Shown piece after piece: positions 33,337-42,215 of a DNA stretch of 64,000 nt (the first letter of the stretch is position 1; each line of letters opens with the position of its first letter). A model generated the notes under the pieces. That model made no database searches. It was not told where the DNA came from and was given only the letters and a program-made list of their open reading frames with translations. The stretch is from the NCBI GenBank assembly GCA_021850985.1, contig JAJZJX010000003.1, positions 49,658 to 113,657 of the forward strand, given 5' to 3'. This DNA is from a bacterium. Lineage in GTDB: Bacteria > SZUA-79 > Acidulodesulfobacterales > Acidulodesulfobacteraceae. The translations under genes were made by a program, and so were the position numbers.

Positions 33337-34323
33337 ATGCAGTCCATTAAACGGCAAAATCCCGTAACAACTTCTTTAAATTCCTTTTATCCTAAAGTAA
33401 ACCTCGAAGCATACAACGGACCGTTAGATCTGCTTTTAACTTTAATTAAAAAAAATAAAATAAATATATACGATATACCTATAGTCGAAATTACGAATCA
33501 GTATCTGGAAGCAATAGGCATAGACGAAAAAAGCGGATTTTTGGCTCAGGAAGGAGCTGCGGCGGACGAGATGAACGGCGGCGGCGCATTAAATTTAGAT
33601 TCCGGCGGAGATTTCATAGTGATGGCGGCGCAGCTTATATATATTAAATCGGTAATGCTTCTGCCGAAACGACATGACGAAATCGGCGAAGACGATGACG
33701 GAAACATAGAAGATCCGCGAGCCGAACTGGCAGATATGCTTTTAGAGTACAAGAAAGTTAAAGAAGTTGCCGAATTTTTAAATAACCGCCCTATACTTGG
33801 GCGCGATGTTTTCGGAGTTAAAATTATTCAAAACGATAACGATGAAGATGGGTATAAAGACGAAAACGGAAATATTATAATTCAAAATCATAAAAACAGC
33901 GGAGTCGTTTTTGAAGCAAATATATTCATACTTTCTAAATATTTTTACGATAAAATAAAAGAAGCTCAAAACAGGATAAGCGTATATGAAGTAGATAGAG
34001 AAAATTTTTCGGTAAAAGAAAAAATAATAGAAATAATGGAAAAATTTAGCGATAATATTTATTATTTCGAAAATTTTAAAATCGCCGATAACAACGATGC
34101 CGTTACCGACGGCGCTTTTCATCATAGCAACATAACTTTCGGGGTAATCGTAAAAAACAGCCGCACCAAAGACGAATTTTTTACCTATTTTCTAGCTGTG
34201 TTAGAAATGGCAAGGCTCCTCCTTATAACCATAGACCAGTTTCAGTTATTCGGCGATATATACATAACTCCCGTTTCCGGCAGCCTCGATACTTACCGTT
34301 CAAAAATAGCCAGCATGAGCTAA
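33337..34323 (+). CDS. scpA: Segregation and condensation protein A
   Basis: ScpA is the kleisin that bridges SMC heads, with ScpB, in chromosome condensation. The N-terminal signature YNGPLDLLLTLIKKNKINIYDIPIVEI is split here by line but intact, and the LADMLLEYKKVKEVAEFL and FxxFLAVLEMARL segments follow. At 328 residues it is longer than usual (about 250) because of acidic and Gly/Asn-rich insertions near residues 64-80 and 150-190. No SD is seen at the ATG. ScpB is not present; an RluB-family gene lies downstream on the other strand. Confidence 0.92.
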   Translation: MQSIKRQNPVTTSLNSFYPKVNLEAYNGPLDLLLTLIKKNKINIYDIPIVEITNQYLEAIGIDEKSGFLAQEGAAADEMNGGGALNLDSGGDFIVMAAQLIYIKSVMLLPKRHDEIGEDDDGNIEDPRAELADMLLEYKKVKEVAEFLNNRPILGRDVFGVKIIQNDNDEDGYKDENGNIIIQNHKNSGVVFEANIFILSKYFYDKIKEAQNRISVYEVDRENFSVKEKIIEIMEKFSDNIYYFENFKIADNNDAVTDGAFHHSNITFGVIVKNSRTKDEFFTYFLAVLEMARLLLITIDQFQLFGDIYITPVSGSLDTYRSKIASMS

Positions 34324-34546
34324 TTTTTTTTAAAGGGAGTTTACCATTTTAAAGTCAACGGATTTATTTATTATCTTACTATTTGACTGCTTTTGCTATG
34401 AAACCACCCCTGCAGGCTAACGCCTGCCTCCCCTCCTTAAAAATGAGGGGAGTTTACAAAGCAAGATTTACGACAGTTTTTACATTTTAAAGGGAACGGA
34501 TTTATTTATTATCTTACTCATGACAGGGTTTGATAAAAATGTCAAA
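34324..34546. repeat. Intergenic repeat cluster: family B, family C, family B
   Basis: The gap between convergent scpA and rluB is filled by repeats. A family B copy (34351-34400) has GGATTTATTTATTATCTTAC. It is followed by a family C copy (about 34400-34455, minus orientation) with CCCCTCCTTAAAAATGAGGGG, and then a second family B copy (34489-34535). The two family B copies share the same TTATTATCTTACT extension, so they may come from a local duplication. Confidence 0.65.
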
Positions 34547-35365
34547 TTAATCTGCATCGGAAATAGCCAATTCTGCGGTTTTTTTGTTTAATATGCGGTA
34601 TTCGCCTGAGGGCAGGTCCCCAATATAAAGTCCGCCTATTCTTACTCTTTTCAGCATTAAAATCTTAAGATTAAAAAACTCCATTAGTCGTCTTATTTCG
34701 CGATTTTTTCCGTGGGTTAAATCAATAGACAGTATAAATTTGTTGGGATTTTTTCTGACTATTCTTACGTCGTCCGGTTTTAATAGTCCGGTTTCTGCAA
34801 GCCTGACGCCTTTTTTTATCCTGTTAAAAAGGTCTGCCGTCAGATCGCCTTTAACTTCTACTATATAGGTTTTTAATACGTCGAACTTAGGATGGGTTAA
34901 TTTATACGAAAAGTCGCCGTCGTTGGTAAGTATCAGCATGCCCTCGCTCATAAAATCAAGCCTGCCCGCAGGAAATATATGCTTGTATTTCTGTGTTTCT
35001 TTCTTAACTAATTCCATGACGGTTTTAAAGCCTTCTTCTGATTTGACGGCGGTAATATACCCCTGAGGTTTATTTAGCATAATGTAAACTTTAGGCTCTT
35101 CTTTAAATTTAATTTTTTTGCCGTCAATGGAAACTTCGTCGCTTGGTTTCACCGAAACGGCGAGTTTATTTATCTTTTTTCCGTTTATGACGACTCTGCC
35201 CTCTTCGATAATTTCGTCCGCATTTCTCCTTGAAACGCCGGTATGCATAGCTATAAATTTATTCAGCCTCATTTCTGCCGTTCCTGCTCCCGATCTATCT
35301 CCTGCGTCGGACTTAGATGAGGCCGGATTAGTCGGTTTAGAATTTATTTTTTTCTCTCTTGTCAA
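34547..35365 (-). CDS. rluB: Pseudouridine synthase, RluB/RsuA family
   Basis: An enzyme of the RsuA family that isomerises a specific uridine in rRNA (23S position 2605 for RluB, to which this is most alike). An S4 RNA-binding domain ([22 protein letters not shown], from about residue 32) precedes the catalytic domain with [17 protein letters not shown], the catalytic Asp motif, and a late [13 protein letters not shown]. Translation may begin at TTG 35365, where TTGA overlaps the thiG stop, giving a 31-residue Ser/Ala-rich extension; ATG at 35272 is an alternative. It is the last gene of the TPP-controlled operon. Confidence 0.88.
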   Translation of the reverse strand: MTREKKINSKPTNPASSKSDAGDRSGAGTAEMRLNKFIAMHTGVSRRNADEIIEEGRVVINGKKINKLAVSVKPSDEVSIDGKKIKFKEEPKVYIMLNKPQGYITAVKSEEGFKTVMELVKKETQKYKHIFPAGRLDFMSEGMLILTNDGDFSYKLTHPKFDVLKTYIVEVKGDLTADLFNRIKKGVRLAETGLLKPDDVRIVRKNPNKFILSIDLTHGKNREIRRLMEFFNLKILMLKRVRIGGLYIGDLPSGEYRILNKKTAELAISDAD

Positions 35366-36153
35366 AATACTATCCCCTCCATCTGAGTCGAAGCCTGAGC
35401 ATAAAGTTTCATAGGAATCCTTCCTGATAAATATGCCTGCCTGCCGGCTTCTACGGCTTTTTTCATGGCTTCTGCCATATTAACCGGATATGCGGCTCCC
35501 GCTATCGCCGTGTTAATAAGAATGCCGTCAACGCCGAGTTCCATGGTTTTACAGGCATCGGAAGCAGTTCCTACGCCGGCGTCCACTATTACGGGAACGG
35601 AAACGGTTTCTTTAATTATTTTTATATTGTAAGGATTTCTTATGCCTAAACCCGAACCTATTGGTGAAGCAAGCGGCATAACTACCGGACAGCCTATATC
35701 TTCCAGTTTTTTTGCAAGCACAGGATCGTCCATCATATAAGGCATAACGGTAAATCCTTCTTTGACTAAAATTTTTGCCGCTTTTAAAAGTTCTTCGTTA
35801 TCGGGATAAAGGGTTTTTTGGTCGCCTATTACTTCCAACTTTACCAGGTCTGTCCTGAAAACGTCTAATTCTCTTGCAAGCATCAATGTGTTTACCGCAT
35901 CTTCAGCAGTATAACAACCTGCGGTATTCGGCAGAAGAATATACTTATCAAGGTCTATATAAGACAATAAATTTTCTTTGGCGTTAAAATCTATTCTTCT
36001 TACTGCTACCGTAATTATTTCCGCTCCGGAAACATCCGCCGCTTCTTTCATCGTTTGAAAATCGGGATATTTTCCCGTACCTATAAGCAGTCTCGACTTA
36101 AACTCATATTTTCCTATTTTTAAAATATCTTTGTCTTTTTCCATATTTTTCAT
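35362..36153 (-). CDS. thiG: Thiazole synthase ThiG
   Basis: ThiG joins 1-deoxyxylulose 5-phosphate, sulfur from ThiS thiocarboxylate and 2-iminoacetate to form the thiazole of thiamine. The 263-residue barrel is complete: [18 protein letters not shown] at the N-terminus, the catalytic Lys in [19 protein letters not shown] and the phosphate-binding [10 protein letters not shown] with INTAIAGA. It follows thiS (73 nt apart) and overlaps rluB by 4 nt. Its 2-iminoacetate must be made by ThiH, ThiO or an equivalent; the CofH-type gene upstream is the candidate. Confidence 0.96.
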   Translation of the reverse strand: MKNMEKDKDILKIGKYEFKSRLLIGTGKYPDFQTMKEAADVSGAEIITVAVRRIDFNAKENLLSYIDLDKYILLPNTAGCYTAEDAVNTLMLARELDVFRTDLVKLEVIGDQKTLYPDNEELLKAAKILVKEGFTVMPYMMDDPVLAKKLEDIGCPVVMPLASPIGSGLGIRNPYNIKIIKETVSVPVIVDAGVGTASDACKTMELGVDGILINTAIAGAAYPVNMAEAMKKAVEAGRQAYLSGRIPMKLYAQASTQMEGIVF

Positions 36154-36183
36154 GCTTTTAAATAATCCTCCTATTTAAATAAA

Positions 36184-36214
36184 TCTTAAATAAATAAATC
36201 TGACACCTTTAAAA
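36184..36214 (-). repeat. Dispersed repeat family B, copy between thiS and thiG
   Basis: On the minus strand AAAGGTGTCAGATTTATTTATT, a short copy. It lies inside the thiS-thiG operon, between the two genes. Confidence 0.6.
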
Positions 36215-36226
36215 AAAATACAATAT

Positions 36227-36430
36227 TTATCCGCCTGGAGCGATAGTTACCATATCTATTTTGTCGTTCTCGTTCAACTTGAATTCCGCGTAAGAACTTT
36301 TTGGAACGATAGTCTTATTTACCGCTACAGCAGTGCTTTTTATGTCCAGTTTTAGTTCGTCGATTAATTTTTGAATAGTAATTCCGTTTTGTTTGACTTC
36401 GTATTCGCTTCCGTTTAATTCGATTTTCAT
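36227..36430 (-). CDS. thiS: Sulfur carrier protein ThiS
   Basis: ThiS is a ubiquitin-like carrier whose C-terminal glycine is turned into a thiocarboxylate and gives sulfur to ThiG. The 67-residue length and C-terminal TIAPGG match; the diglycine end is exact. It lies between the CofH-type gene and thiG. No ThiF adenylyltransferase gene is adjacent. Confidence 0.95.
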   Translation of the reverse strand: MKIELNGSEYEVKQNGITIQKLIDELKLDIKSTAVAVNKTIVPKSSYAEFKLNENDKIDMVTIAPGG

Positions 36431-36450
36431 AAAATTTTATTCTACATTTT

Positions 36451-36480
36451 TTAAAGGAAAAAGCGTCAGATTAATTTTTT
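36451..36480 (+). repeat. Dispersed repeat family B, short copy
   Basis: AAAGGAAAAAGCGTCAGATTAATTTTTT in the gap between the CofH-type gene and thiS. Two copies thus flank thiS. Confidence 0.5.
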
Positions 36481-36546
36481 GCTGGAACTTTATGTATTAA
36501 ATTGCTATATTTTATCTAACCTTACAACTTTCTATCGGCAATTTTC

Positions 36547-37713
36547 TCATACTGCTTTCTCCATAGCATTGTATTTATATAAGTAATTATACACGGTATC
36601 TCTTCTGACCGGAATTTTGCCGGATTGTTTTATTAAATTTATAATTTCGTTTTCATCTAAAAATTCGCCGAATTTACCGCCGGCGCTTTTAGTTATATTT
36701 TCTTCCATCAAAGTTCCGCCGAAATCGTTAACGCCGCAACCAAGAGATTTTAAAGCCGCAGGCACGCCTATTTTAGGCCAGCTGGTTTGGATATTTTTAA
36801 AGTTGTATAAATAGAGCCTTAAAACGGCATAAAATTTAAGCGCTTTTTTTTCGTTCATTATTTCGTTTCTATCAGTTCTATATATCGACTTCCCTAAAGA
36901 TGTTTTAGGCGAAATAAACGGCAGAGCGATAAATTCCGTAAATCCGGCAGTTTCATCCTGCATCTGCCTTATAATGCTTAAATGATAAGCCAAGTCAGCG
37001 CTTGACTCTATATGCCCGAAAAGCACCGTAGCAGATGTTTTAACTCCAAGCTTATGCGCCGTTTTTATTATTTCGAGCCACTCCGCCGTATTTATCTTTT
37101 GCGGGCATATCTTTTTTCTGGTTTCTTCCGCTAAAATTTCGGCAGCGGTTCCCGGCATAGAATCAAGTCCGCACTCAACCAATTTTTCGATAACCTGAGC
37201 ATAAGCCATGCCCGTTGCGTTAGAAAGTTCGTAAATTTCCTGCGGCGAAAAAGCATGTATATGAAGTTTAGGAAAATTATTTCTTACCGTTTTAATTAAA
37301 TTAAAGTAATAATCGGGGTTAGTTTTCAAATCCGGATTTATTCCGCCTGTTACGCATATTTCATCGATTCCGATGCTGTCTATGCCTTCGGAAATTTTCT
37401 CTATTATCTTATCGTAATCCAGTAAAAAAGCGTCTTTAGAATTTTTAGTTCTTTTATATCCGCAAAATTTGCAATTTAAACTGCAAATGTTCGTGAAATT
37501 AATATTTCTGTTGACGACGTAAGAAACTTTATCAGAATTAATTCTTTTATTCAGCGTATCGGCGGTAAAAATAATTTTACCGACGGCTTTCTCGTCCCGT
37601 TCTTCAAGTAAAATAAGCAATTCCTCATTGTCAAGCTTTTCTCCCGATAAAGCTTTTTGCAAAATGTCGTACGTTATGATTTTATTTGTTTTATTATTTG
37701 ATTTATAATGCAT
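36547..37713 (-). CDS. CofH-type radical SAM enzyme in the thiamine operon
   Basis: A 388-residue member of the CofH/MqnC/MqnE group. The radical SAM cluster motif is CSLNCKFCGY (CxxxCxxC) near residue 77. The segments HIHAFSPQEIY, PGTAAEIL, TAEWLEII, GFTEFIALPFI and NDFGGTLMEE-N-I-x-x-AAGG-type end favour CofH over MqnC (PGGGAEIL, as in the paralogue at 58410) and MqnE. Known CofH cleaves tyrosine and joins the hydroxybenzyl part to a flavin precursor, releasing 2-iminoacetate. It is the first gene after a TPP riboswitch and precedes thiS and thiG, the place normally held by thiH. No CofG or other F420 gene is near. No Shine-Dalgarno sequence is seen at the ATG. Confidence 0.85.
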   Translation of the reverse strand: MHYKSNNKTNKIITYDILQKALSGEKLDNEELLILLEERDEKAVGKIIFTADTLNKRINSDKVSYVVNRNINFTNICSLNCKFCGYKRTKNSKDAFLLDYDKIIEKISEGIDSIGIDEICVTGGINPDLKTNPDYYFNLIKTVRNNFPKLHIHAFSPQEIYELSNATGMAYAQVIEKLVECGLDSMPGTAAEILAEETRKKICPQKINTAEWLEIIKTAHKLGVKTSATVLFGHIESSADLAYHLSIIRQMQDETAGFTEFIALPFISPKTSLGKSIYRTDRNEIMNEKKALKFYAVLRLYLYNFKNIQTSWPKIGVPAALKSLGCGVNDFGGTLMEENITKSAGGKFGEFLDENEIINLIKQSGKIPVRRDTVYNYLYKYNAMEKAV

Positions 37714-37817
37714 TTAGTATATCTGTGTATATTCTACTAATATATCGTGATGTTTCGCAATAAATTAATCGCTTCCGCAATAATTCACTGATTAAAATAA
37801 ATATGCTAAACCTGATG

Positions 37818-37841
37818 AAAAAGCTATGAATTATAGCTTTT
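37818..37841 (-). terminator. Weak hairpin with T tract between riboswitch and first gene
   Basis: On the minus strand AAAAGCTAT-aattc-ATAGCTTTTT, a 9-bp AT-rich stem followed by five T. It lies after the TPP aptamer and about 105 nt before the CofH-type gene, where a riboswitch-controlled terminator is expected. The stem has only two G-C pairs. Confidence 0.45.
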
Positions 37842-37887
37842 AGGAATAAAAAAAGCCGGAAAGAAATGATAAATTGGTAGAATAATT

Positions 37888-37984
37888 TCTTCCCTACGAC
37901 GGCATTATCCGTATCAGGTTCAAAGGGTTGCGTGCTTTAACGGCTACGCTCTCAGCCATAGTTATAAAATATACGGCACCCCAC
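37888..37984 (-). promoter_or_regulatory. TPP riboswitch (THI element)
   Basis: Read on the minus strand the whole conserved TPP aptamer is present: GGGGTGCC, then GGCTGAGAG, then AACCCTTTGAACCTGAT, CGGATAATGCCG and CGTAGGGAAG. Spacing fits the standard structure. It lies 175 nt before the CofH-type gene, so this gene, thiS and thiG should be repressed when thiamine pyrophosphate is plentiful. It is the main content of the 365-nt gap 37714-38078; the rest is AT-rich with no gene. Confidence 0.97.
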
Positions 37985-38078
37985 GTTTTTATTTAGATAT
38001 TGCGATATATTTCACAATATAAATTTCAATATCAATTAAACAAAAACTTTAATACTTAATATTTGTATTATACCATTA

Positions 38079-38858
38079 TTACTTTATAATTCCAACTAAA
38101 AAACTTCTATTTTTATTGCCGTAAACTTTTACGCATGAAACTTCTACAGTTAAAACGCCGTGTTTTGCTTTTAAAGGAATAAAGTTGAAAGACAGAAAGA
38201 CTGATTTTTTAATATGCCCGAATGTCCCTGTTCTTTTATTTATAAACTTTTCCGCCTTTTTTGCAGGAACTTTTAAAAAATTAAATTTTCCTGCGTTTTT
38301 ATAAACTATCGTTAAATTTTTTGAAAAATAATAAATATTCCCATGTTCTATTTTTACAAAATTTATATTCCTGTCCGTTCTCATGCCGTTCATTATGACT
38401 TTGTTTTGACTGCGGTAAGTTAAATAGAAACCGCCTTTATTTATTATATAGCCTCCGACCGATGCTTTTACGTAATTTTTAAAATATTTCGCGGAATCGA
38501 CGTATTCCATAAGTCTATTTAACCTTGCTTTATCTTTTGAATATAATTTATTCCATAAAAAAACGTTATTTCTGTCGTGCTTATACTTTGCAGGGTTAAC
38601 TATTTTTATATATGTAACTATGTCGTTTTTGTTTATAGCCTTTCCTTGCGCTTTTAAATAAAGCGCATAAATTATAGGATTTGATGCGTAAACTCCGCTG
38701 CATGCAGTTTTGCCGTTCCCGTTTCCGTCGGCAAACGACTTCCTGACCGACGCCGGATTAAAATTAATAAACAAAATTGCCGATAGCGCTAAAATTAATA
38801 ATAACGAGGCTTTAAAAATAGACGTGCCGTCTTTTTTAATTGTTTTATCCGCGGTCAT
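38079..38858 (-). CDS. Secreted protein of unknown function at the T4SS locus end
   Basis: A 259-residue protein with a signal or anchor segment (IFKASLLLILALSAILFINF). The rest is Lys/Asn/Tyr-rich and shows a helical part with NPIIYALYLKAQGKA, followed by a beta-rich C-terminus ending in VEVSCVKVYG. I do not recognise the family. It lies 140 nt after the lytic transglycosylase on the same strand and may be the last gene of the secretion locus, but the gap allows a separate transcript. Confidence 0.6.
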   Translation of the reverse strand: MTADKTIKKDGTSIFKASLLLILALSAILFINFNPASVRKSFADGNGNGKTACSGVYASNPIIYALYLKAQGKAINKNDIVTYIKIVNPAKYKHDRNNVFLWNKLYSKDKARLNRLMEYVDSAKYFKNYVKASVGGYIINKGGFYLTYRSQNKVIMNGMRTDRNINFVKIEHGNIYYFSKNLTIVYKNAGKFNFLKVPAKKAEKFINKRTGTFGHIKKSVFLSFNFIPLKAKHGVLTVEVSCVKVYGNKNRSFLVGIIK

Positions 38859-38998
38859 TTTATGCTCCTTTGCTTTATATAATTAGTATTAATTTTTAAT
38901 TATTTTTTAAATGTTCAATGAATTTACTTAATTTTAATAAACTTTATTATAATTTGTCAAATCAAATAATAACAACGTATATTTTTACCGTTTCTTAG

Positions 38999-39583
38999 TT
39001 ATTTTAATAGCCTTCTGTAATAATTATAATATTTATAAACACGCATAATATAAATCTCCGTCTGTCGATACGGCGGGATTATAAATTTCCGGCGGTTTTT
39101 GACGTACACCGTGCGAACCGAATCGGGGCCTGCGTTATAGCAGGCTAAAGCCGGCGCCGGTTTAAAAGCAAAACGCTTAAGGCAGTAATGAAGATATTTT
39201 GCCCCTGCTATAATGTTTAATTCGGGATTTTCGACGTTAATGTCCATTTCTTCGCCTGTTTTAGGCATAACCTGCATAAGCCCTACTGCTCCTTTAGGAC
39301 TTAAAGCCGTTATATTGAAGCCGCTTTCGGCTTTCATAACGGCGACAAAAAAAGAAAGCGGTATGCCGTATTTTTTTGAAGCATAAATTACGGTTTCGAC
39401 TAATTTTTTTTGATTCAAAACGGCGGCATAAACCGGACTTGAATAAGTTATAAAATTCGCTAAAAAGAGGCATAACAATATTAAAAAAGCGAAAAAACGA
39501 GCCGAAAATTTTTCATAAAATTTTTCAATATTTAAATATAATGTTATCTTCAATGCCAAATTTTTTGCTTTATATATCTTCAT
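38999..39583 (-). CDS. Lytic transglycosylase (VirB1-like)
   Basis: A 194-residue peptidoglycan-cleaving enzyme with a signal segment (ARFFAFLILLCLFLANFI). The SLT domain shows the catalytic Glu in VMKAESGFN, then GLMQVMPKTG, and PALACYNAG. Such enzymes open the wall for envelope-spanning machines. It follows the lipoprotein gene by 21 nt in the T4SS locus, which fits a VirB1 role. Confidence 0.88.
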   Translation of the reverse strand: MKIYKAKNLALKITLYLNIEKFYEKFSARFFAFLILLCLFLANFITYSSPVYAAVLNQKKLVETVIYASKKYGIPLSFFVAVMKAESGFNITALSPKGAVGLMQVMPKTGEEMDINVENPELNIIAGAKYLHYCLKRFAFKPAPALACYNAGPDSVRTVYVKNRRKFIIPPYRQTEIYIMRVYKYYNYYRRLLK

Positions 39584-39604
39584 TTTATTTTTTTCGTTTT
39601 TTAT

Positions 39605-40597
39605 TTATAATCTCACCGGCAATTTTATAAATTTTACTCCGCCGTAACCGTTTTTGTATAAAGCTTCGATAAACAAAACCGTTTTGCGCAAAACTTGTTT
39701 ATTTTCGTTATTTTTATCCTTTGTAATACGCATACATATAAGTTTTCCGTTAATTTTGCTCAGTCCGGATAAAGTAAAGTAATTTTTGCCGCCGTTATTC
39801 TTAATATTAGACTTAAAAGGTATTTCGATATATTTATTTTTGCCGGATTCTTTTAATAATAAAGGCTTATACCTTAGAAACGACTTATTAAAATTTGACA
39901 GCGAAAACGAAATGATTTCCAAAATGCCGTCATATTTGACGCCGGTTACCTTTAATACGATTTTGTCGCCGTCGGATTTGACTGTTTTATTTAATTTAAC
40001 AGATATCGGCGCCGATTCTTTTGTATTTTGGTTTAATGAAACGGCGGCAGTATTAACTTTACTATTTTTATTCGCAACTTTAAGCAAGGCAGATTGCGCT
40101 TTTATTCTTTTTGCGTTTGTATTATATTTTTTATATATGCCGTTTTTATTTTTTTCGGCATCGTTTTTAATGCCGTATTCTCCAGCCATAAAGGAAGGTT
40201 TAATATAGTAATTATTTAGGCCCGTTCGCTCTTTTTTATACTTATGCCCGTATATTTCGGAACGTTTTAAATTCTTAATTTTTTCCTCCGATACTTTATT
40301 TAATTTCAAAGAATAGTATAATACGCTGTTTTCCAAAGCTTTTTTAAGCTTTTCCGTCTTTTTATCATAGCCTGTTTCTTCGTTATTTTCTAAATATCGA
40401 CCGCTTTCAACATTACCGTTCATTCCGCTATTATTATATGAATACGTAGAATTATTGCTAAATAAAGAATTTGAAGCGCAGCCTGAAAGAAAAAATTGTA
40501 AAGATAAAATTAAAGTAAAACATAATATATATATGTTTAATTTATTTAATTTAATAAATTTTTTGTTAATTATTATATCTATATATTTATTTTTCAT
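39605..40597 (-). CDS. Lipoprotein of unknown function in the T4SS locus
   Basis: A 330-residue, Asn/Lys/Tyr-rich protein with a signal peptide ending in lipobox LSGC (about residue 40). The middle is low complexity. The C-terminal 130 residues are beta-rich (KIVLKVTGVKYDGILEIISFSLSN) and look similar in pattern to the C-terminal part of the neighbouring VirB9-like protein (TLTAISVSRIKNFYYLQYQLTN). I infer an outer-membrane core component, a VirB7-like role, but VirB7 is usually much shorter. It lies 41 nt after the VirB9-like gene. Confidence 0.55.
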   Translation of the reverse strand: MKNKYIDIIINKKFIKLNKLNIYILCFTLILSLQFFLSGCASNSLFSNNSTYSYNNSGMNGNVESGRYLENNEETGYDKKTEKLKKALENSVLYYSLKLNKVSEEKIKNLKRSEIYGHKYKKERTGLNNYYIKPSFMAGEYGIKNDAEKNKNGIYKKYNTNAKRIKAQSALLKVANKNSKVNTAAVSLNQNTKESAPISVKLNKTVKSDGDKIVLKVTGVKYDGILEIISFSLSNFNKSFLRYKPLLLKESGKNKYIEIPFKSNIKNNGGKNYFTLSGLSKINGKLICMRITKDKNNENKQVLRKTVLFIEALYKNGYGGVKFIKLPVRL

Positions 40598-40638
40598 GAT
40601 TTCATTTATTTTTGATTAATATATTTTTTTATATTAGA

Positions 40639-41772
40639 TTACGGGTTAATCCCGTTAATTTTTAATTTAATTAATCTTTTCCCGTATATAATATGAAACG
40701 AAAGCCTCATATTTGTGCATCCGGACGATTGATCGGAATGCCCAGCGCCGTTTGACGCGCCGCTACTCTCTTTTTTAAAAATTATTACGTTTTTTATAAT
40801 TTTATAAGGCATATAGTATTTATCATGCGGCGTTTTATTAATAGCCGGAATTTCTTCCAGTTTATCCGGCGTATAACCGTTAAAAAAATTGCCGCCGTAT
40901 TCTTTGTAAAGATATACATTTCTAACGAAAAATTTTCTGTTTGAATTATTGGTCAGCTGGTACTGCAGATAATAAAAATTTTTTATCCTGCTGACTGAAA
41001 TAGCGGTCAGCGTTATCCCGTCCTTTGTGACCGACTTATTAATTTTTTTTCTGTTTATCATAAGTATCAGATCCATAACGCTGCGTTTTTCTTTCTTTAA
41101 TTCTTCCGCTTTTCTGGTTAAAACCGATTCTTTAGATTCATACTTTTTAAGTAAAACTGTTCTTAATCCGTCCAGCTTATTTTTTACGTAATTTTTTACG
41201 AAAACATTTTTTATCGTATTTGCGATGTTTAAATTATAAGTGACCGATTTTGCGTTACGTATCCTCAAGAGCACGTTTATGAGTCCGTATTTAGTATATA
41301 TTTCCATATTGCTGGTTTCTTGATAGTCGTAAGTAATCGGTTTTATGAAAATCTGCCTGCCGACTATCTGTTCGGAAAAAGCGCCGGTATTGCCGAGAGC
41401 CACATCTAACGGAATAACAGGCAGTGTTATAACGGAGACATAACCTGGGGCAGTGTTTATTTTATAAATTATGCCGGATTTTATCCTTAATTTATGCACC
41501 CAGAGTTTTTTCTTCAGCGTATATTTTTTTAAAGGCGAATAGTTTAATGCAAATAAAGGTTTGGCCGAAAAATTAATATAATAGGCCGGCAATAAAAACG
41601 ATAATAAAAACAGCGATATTTCGAAAACTTTAATGTAATTATTATAAATATAATTAGCATAATTAATGAAATTAATATTATTAATACAATAAGTTATATT
41701 ACTATATTTAAACTTAGACTTTAATTTATAATTATAATTTTCTTTCAAATTCCAGTTTGAATATAATTTCAA
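40639..41772 (-). CDS. VirB9/TrbG-like outer core protein
   Basis: VirB9 and VirB10 form the T4SS core channel with VirB7. This 377-residue protein has a long N-terminus with a membrane or signal segment near residues 51-68. It is followed by INTAPGYVSVITLP, DVALGNTGAF and VGRQIFIKPITYDYQETSNMEIYT-type strands, the VirB9 N-terminal domain pattern. The C-terminal part has QYQLTNNSNRKFFVRNVYLY, as in VirB9 C-terminal domains. Translation starts at TTG after a clear GGGAGGA site. It is diverged and the family call rests on these short motifs. It stands apart from VirB8 and VirB10, after the ATPases. Confidence 0.7.
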   Translation of the reverse strand: MKLYSNWNLKENYNYKLKSKFKYSNITYCINNINFINYANYIYNNYIKVFEISLFLLSFLLPAYYINFSAKPLFALNYSPLKKYTLKKKLWVHKLRIKSGIIYKINTAPGYVSVITLPVIPLDVALGNTGAFSEQIVGRQIFIKPITYDYQETSNMEIYTKYGLINVLLRIRNAKSVTYNLNIANTIKNVFVKNYVKNKLDGLRTVLLKKYESKESVLTRKAEELKKEKRSVMDLILMINRKKINKSVTKDGITLTAISVSRIKNFYYLQYQLTNNSNRKFFVRNVYLYKEYGGNFFNGYTPDKLEEIPAINKTPHDKYYMPYKIIKNVIIFKKESSGASNGAGHSDQSSGCTNMRLSFHIIYGKRLIKLKINGINP

Positions 41773-41819
41773 GATATTTCCTCCCTTTTATCTTTTTATC
41801 TGCTTATCTGTTTATCTTT

Positions 41820-42167
41820 TTACGGTTTCATCCCGTTTTCTTCATTATTGCCGTTATATTTTTCTAATTTATTAAACATTTTAAGCTTAGAGCCGCTGAC
41901 TCTTATTTCAAAAATCCTGACGTATAAACTGTGAAGTCCCGCAAAAAATAAAAATAAATTTAAAACGTACAATATCACAACAGCCGGATAAATTTTAAAC
42001 GAATATGCGATAAACGCATAAAACGAATTTATCCAGTACTTAAAGTTCGTATTAGTAAAATAGAAAAGGGCGAATAATCCGCTGAATACAAGAAAAGCTA
42101 TTTCGATAATATCTAAATCGTCCCCCTGCCCTCCTCTTCCGTTTTCTCCGTAACCGTAATTACCCAT
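41820..42167 (-). CDS. Small membrane protein in the T4SS locus
   Basis: About 115 residues. I place the start at ATG 42167 (MGNYGYGENGRGG), 6 bases after an AAAGGAG site; a GTG at 42218 would put the 29-nt palindrome in the coding region and is unlikely. Two membrane segments are seen (IEIAFLVFSGLFALFYF and YPAVVILYVLNLFLFFA). No family is recognised. It lies between the VirD4-type ATPase and the VirB9-like gene, after a family A palindrome. Confidence 0.6.
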   Translation of the reverse strand: MGNYGYGENGRGGQGDDLDIIEIAFLVFSGLFALFYFTNTNFKYWINSFYAFIAYSFKIYPAVVILYVLNLFLFFAGLHSLYVRIFEIRVSGSKLKMFNKLEKYNGNNEENGMKP

Positions 42168-42186
42168 GCGATTCTCCTTTTTAAAT

Positions 42187-42215
42187 ACAGGGACAGAATT
42201 CAATTCTGTCCCTGT
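42187..42215. repeat. Palindrome family A, copy 3
   Basis: A perfect 29-nt palindrome, arms ACAGGGACAGAATT and AATTCTGTCCCTGT around a central C. Its flank TTGTGA provides the final codon and stop of the VirD4-type gene, so the repeat sits exactly at the gene's end. Confidence 0.9.

Noticed and set aside
36547..37713. The thiamine-operon radical SAM enzyme as MqnE
   Set aside because: MqnE normally has an AFTA-type segment where this protein reads HAFSP, and PGGGAEIF where this one has PGTAAEIL.
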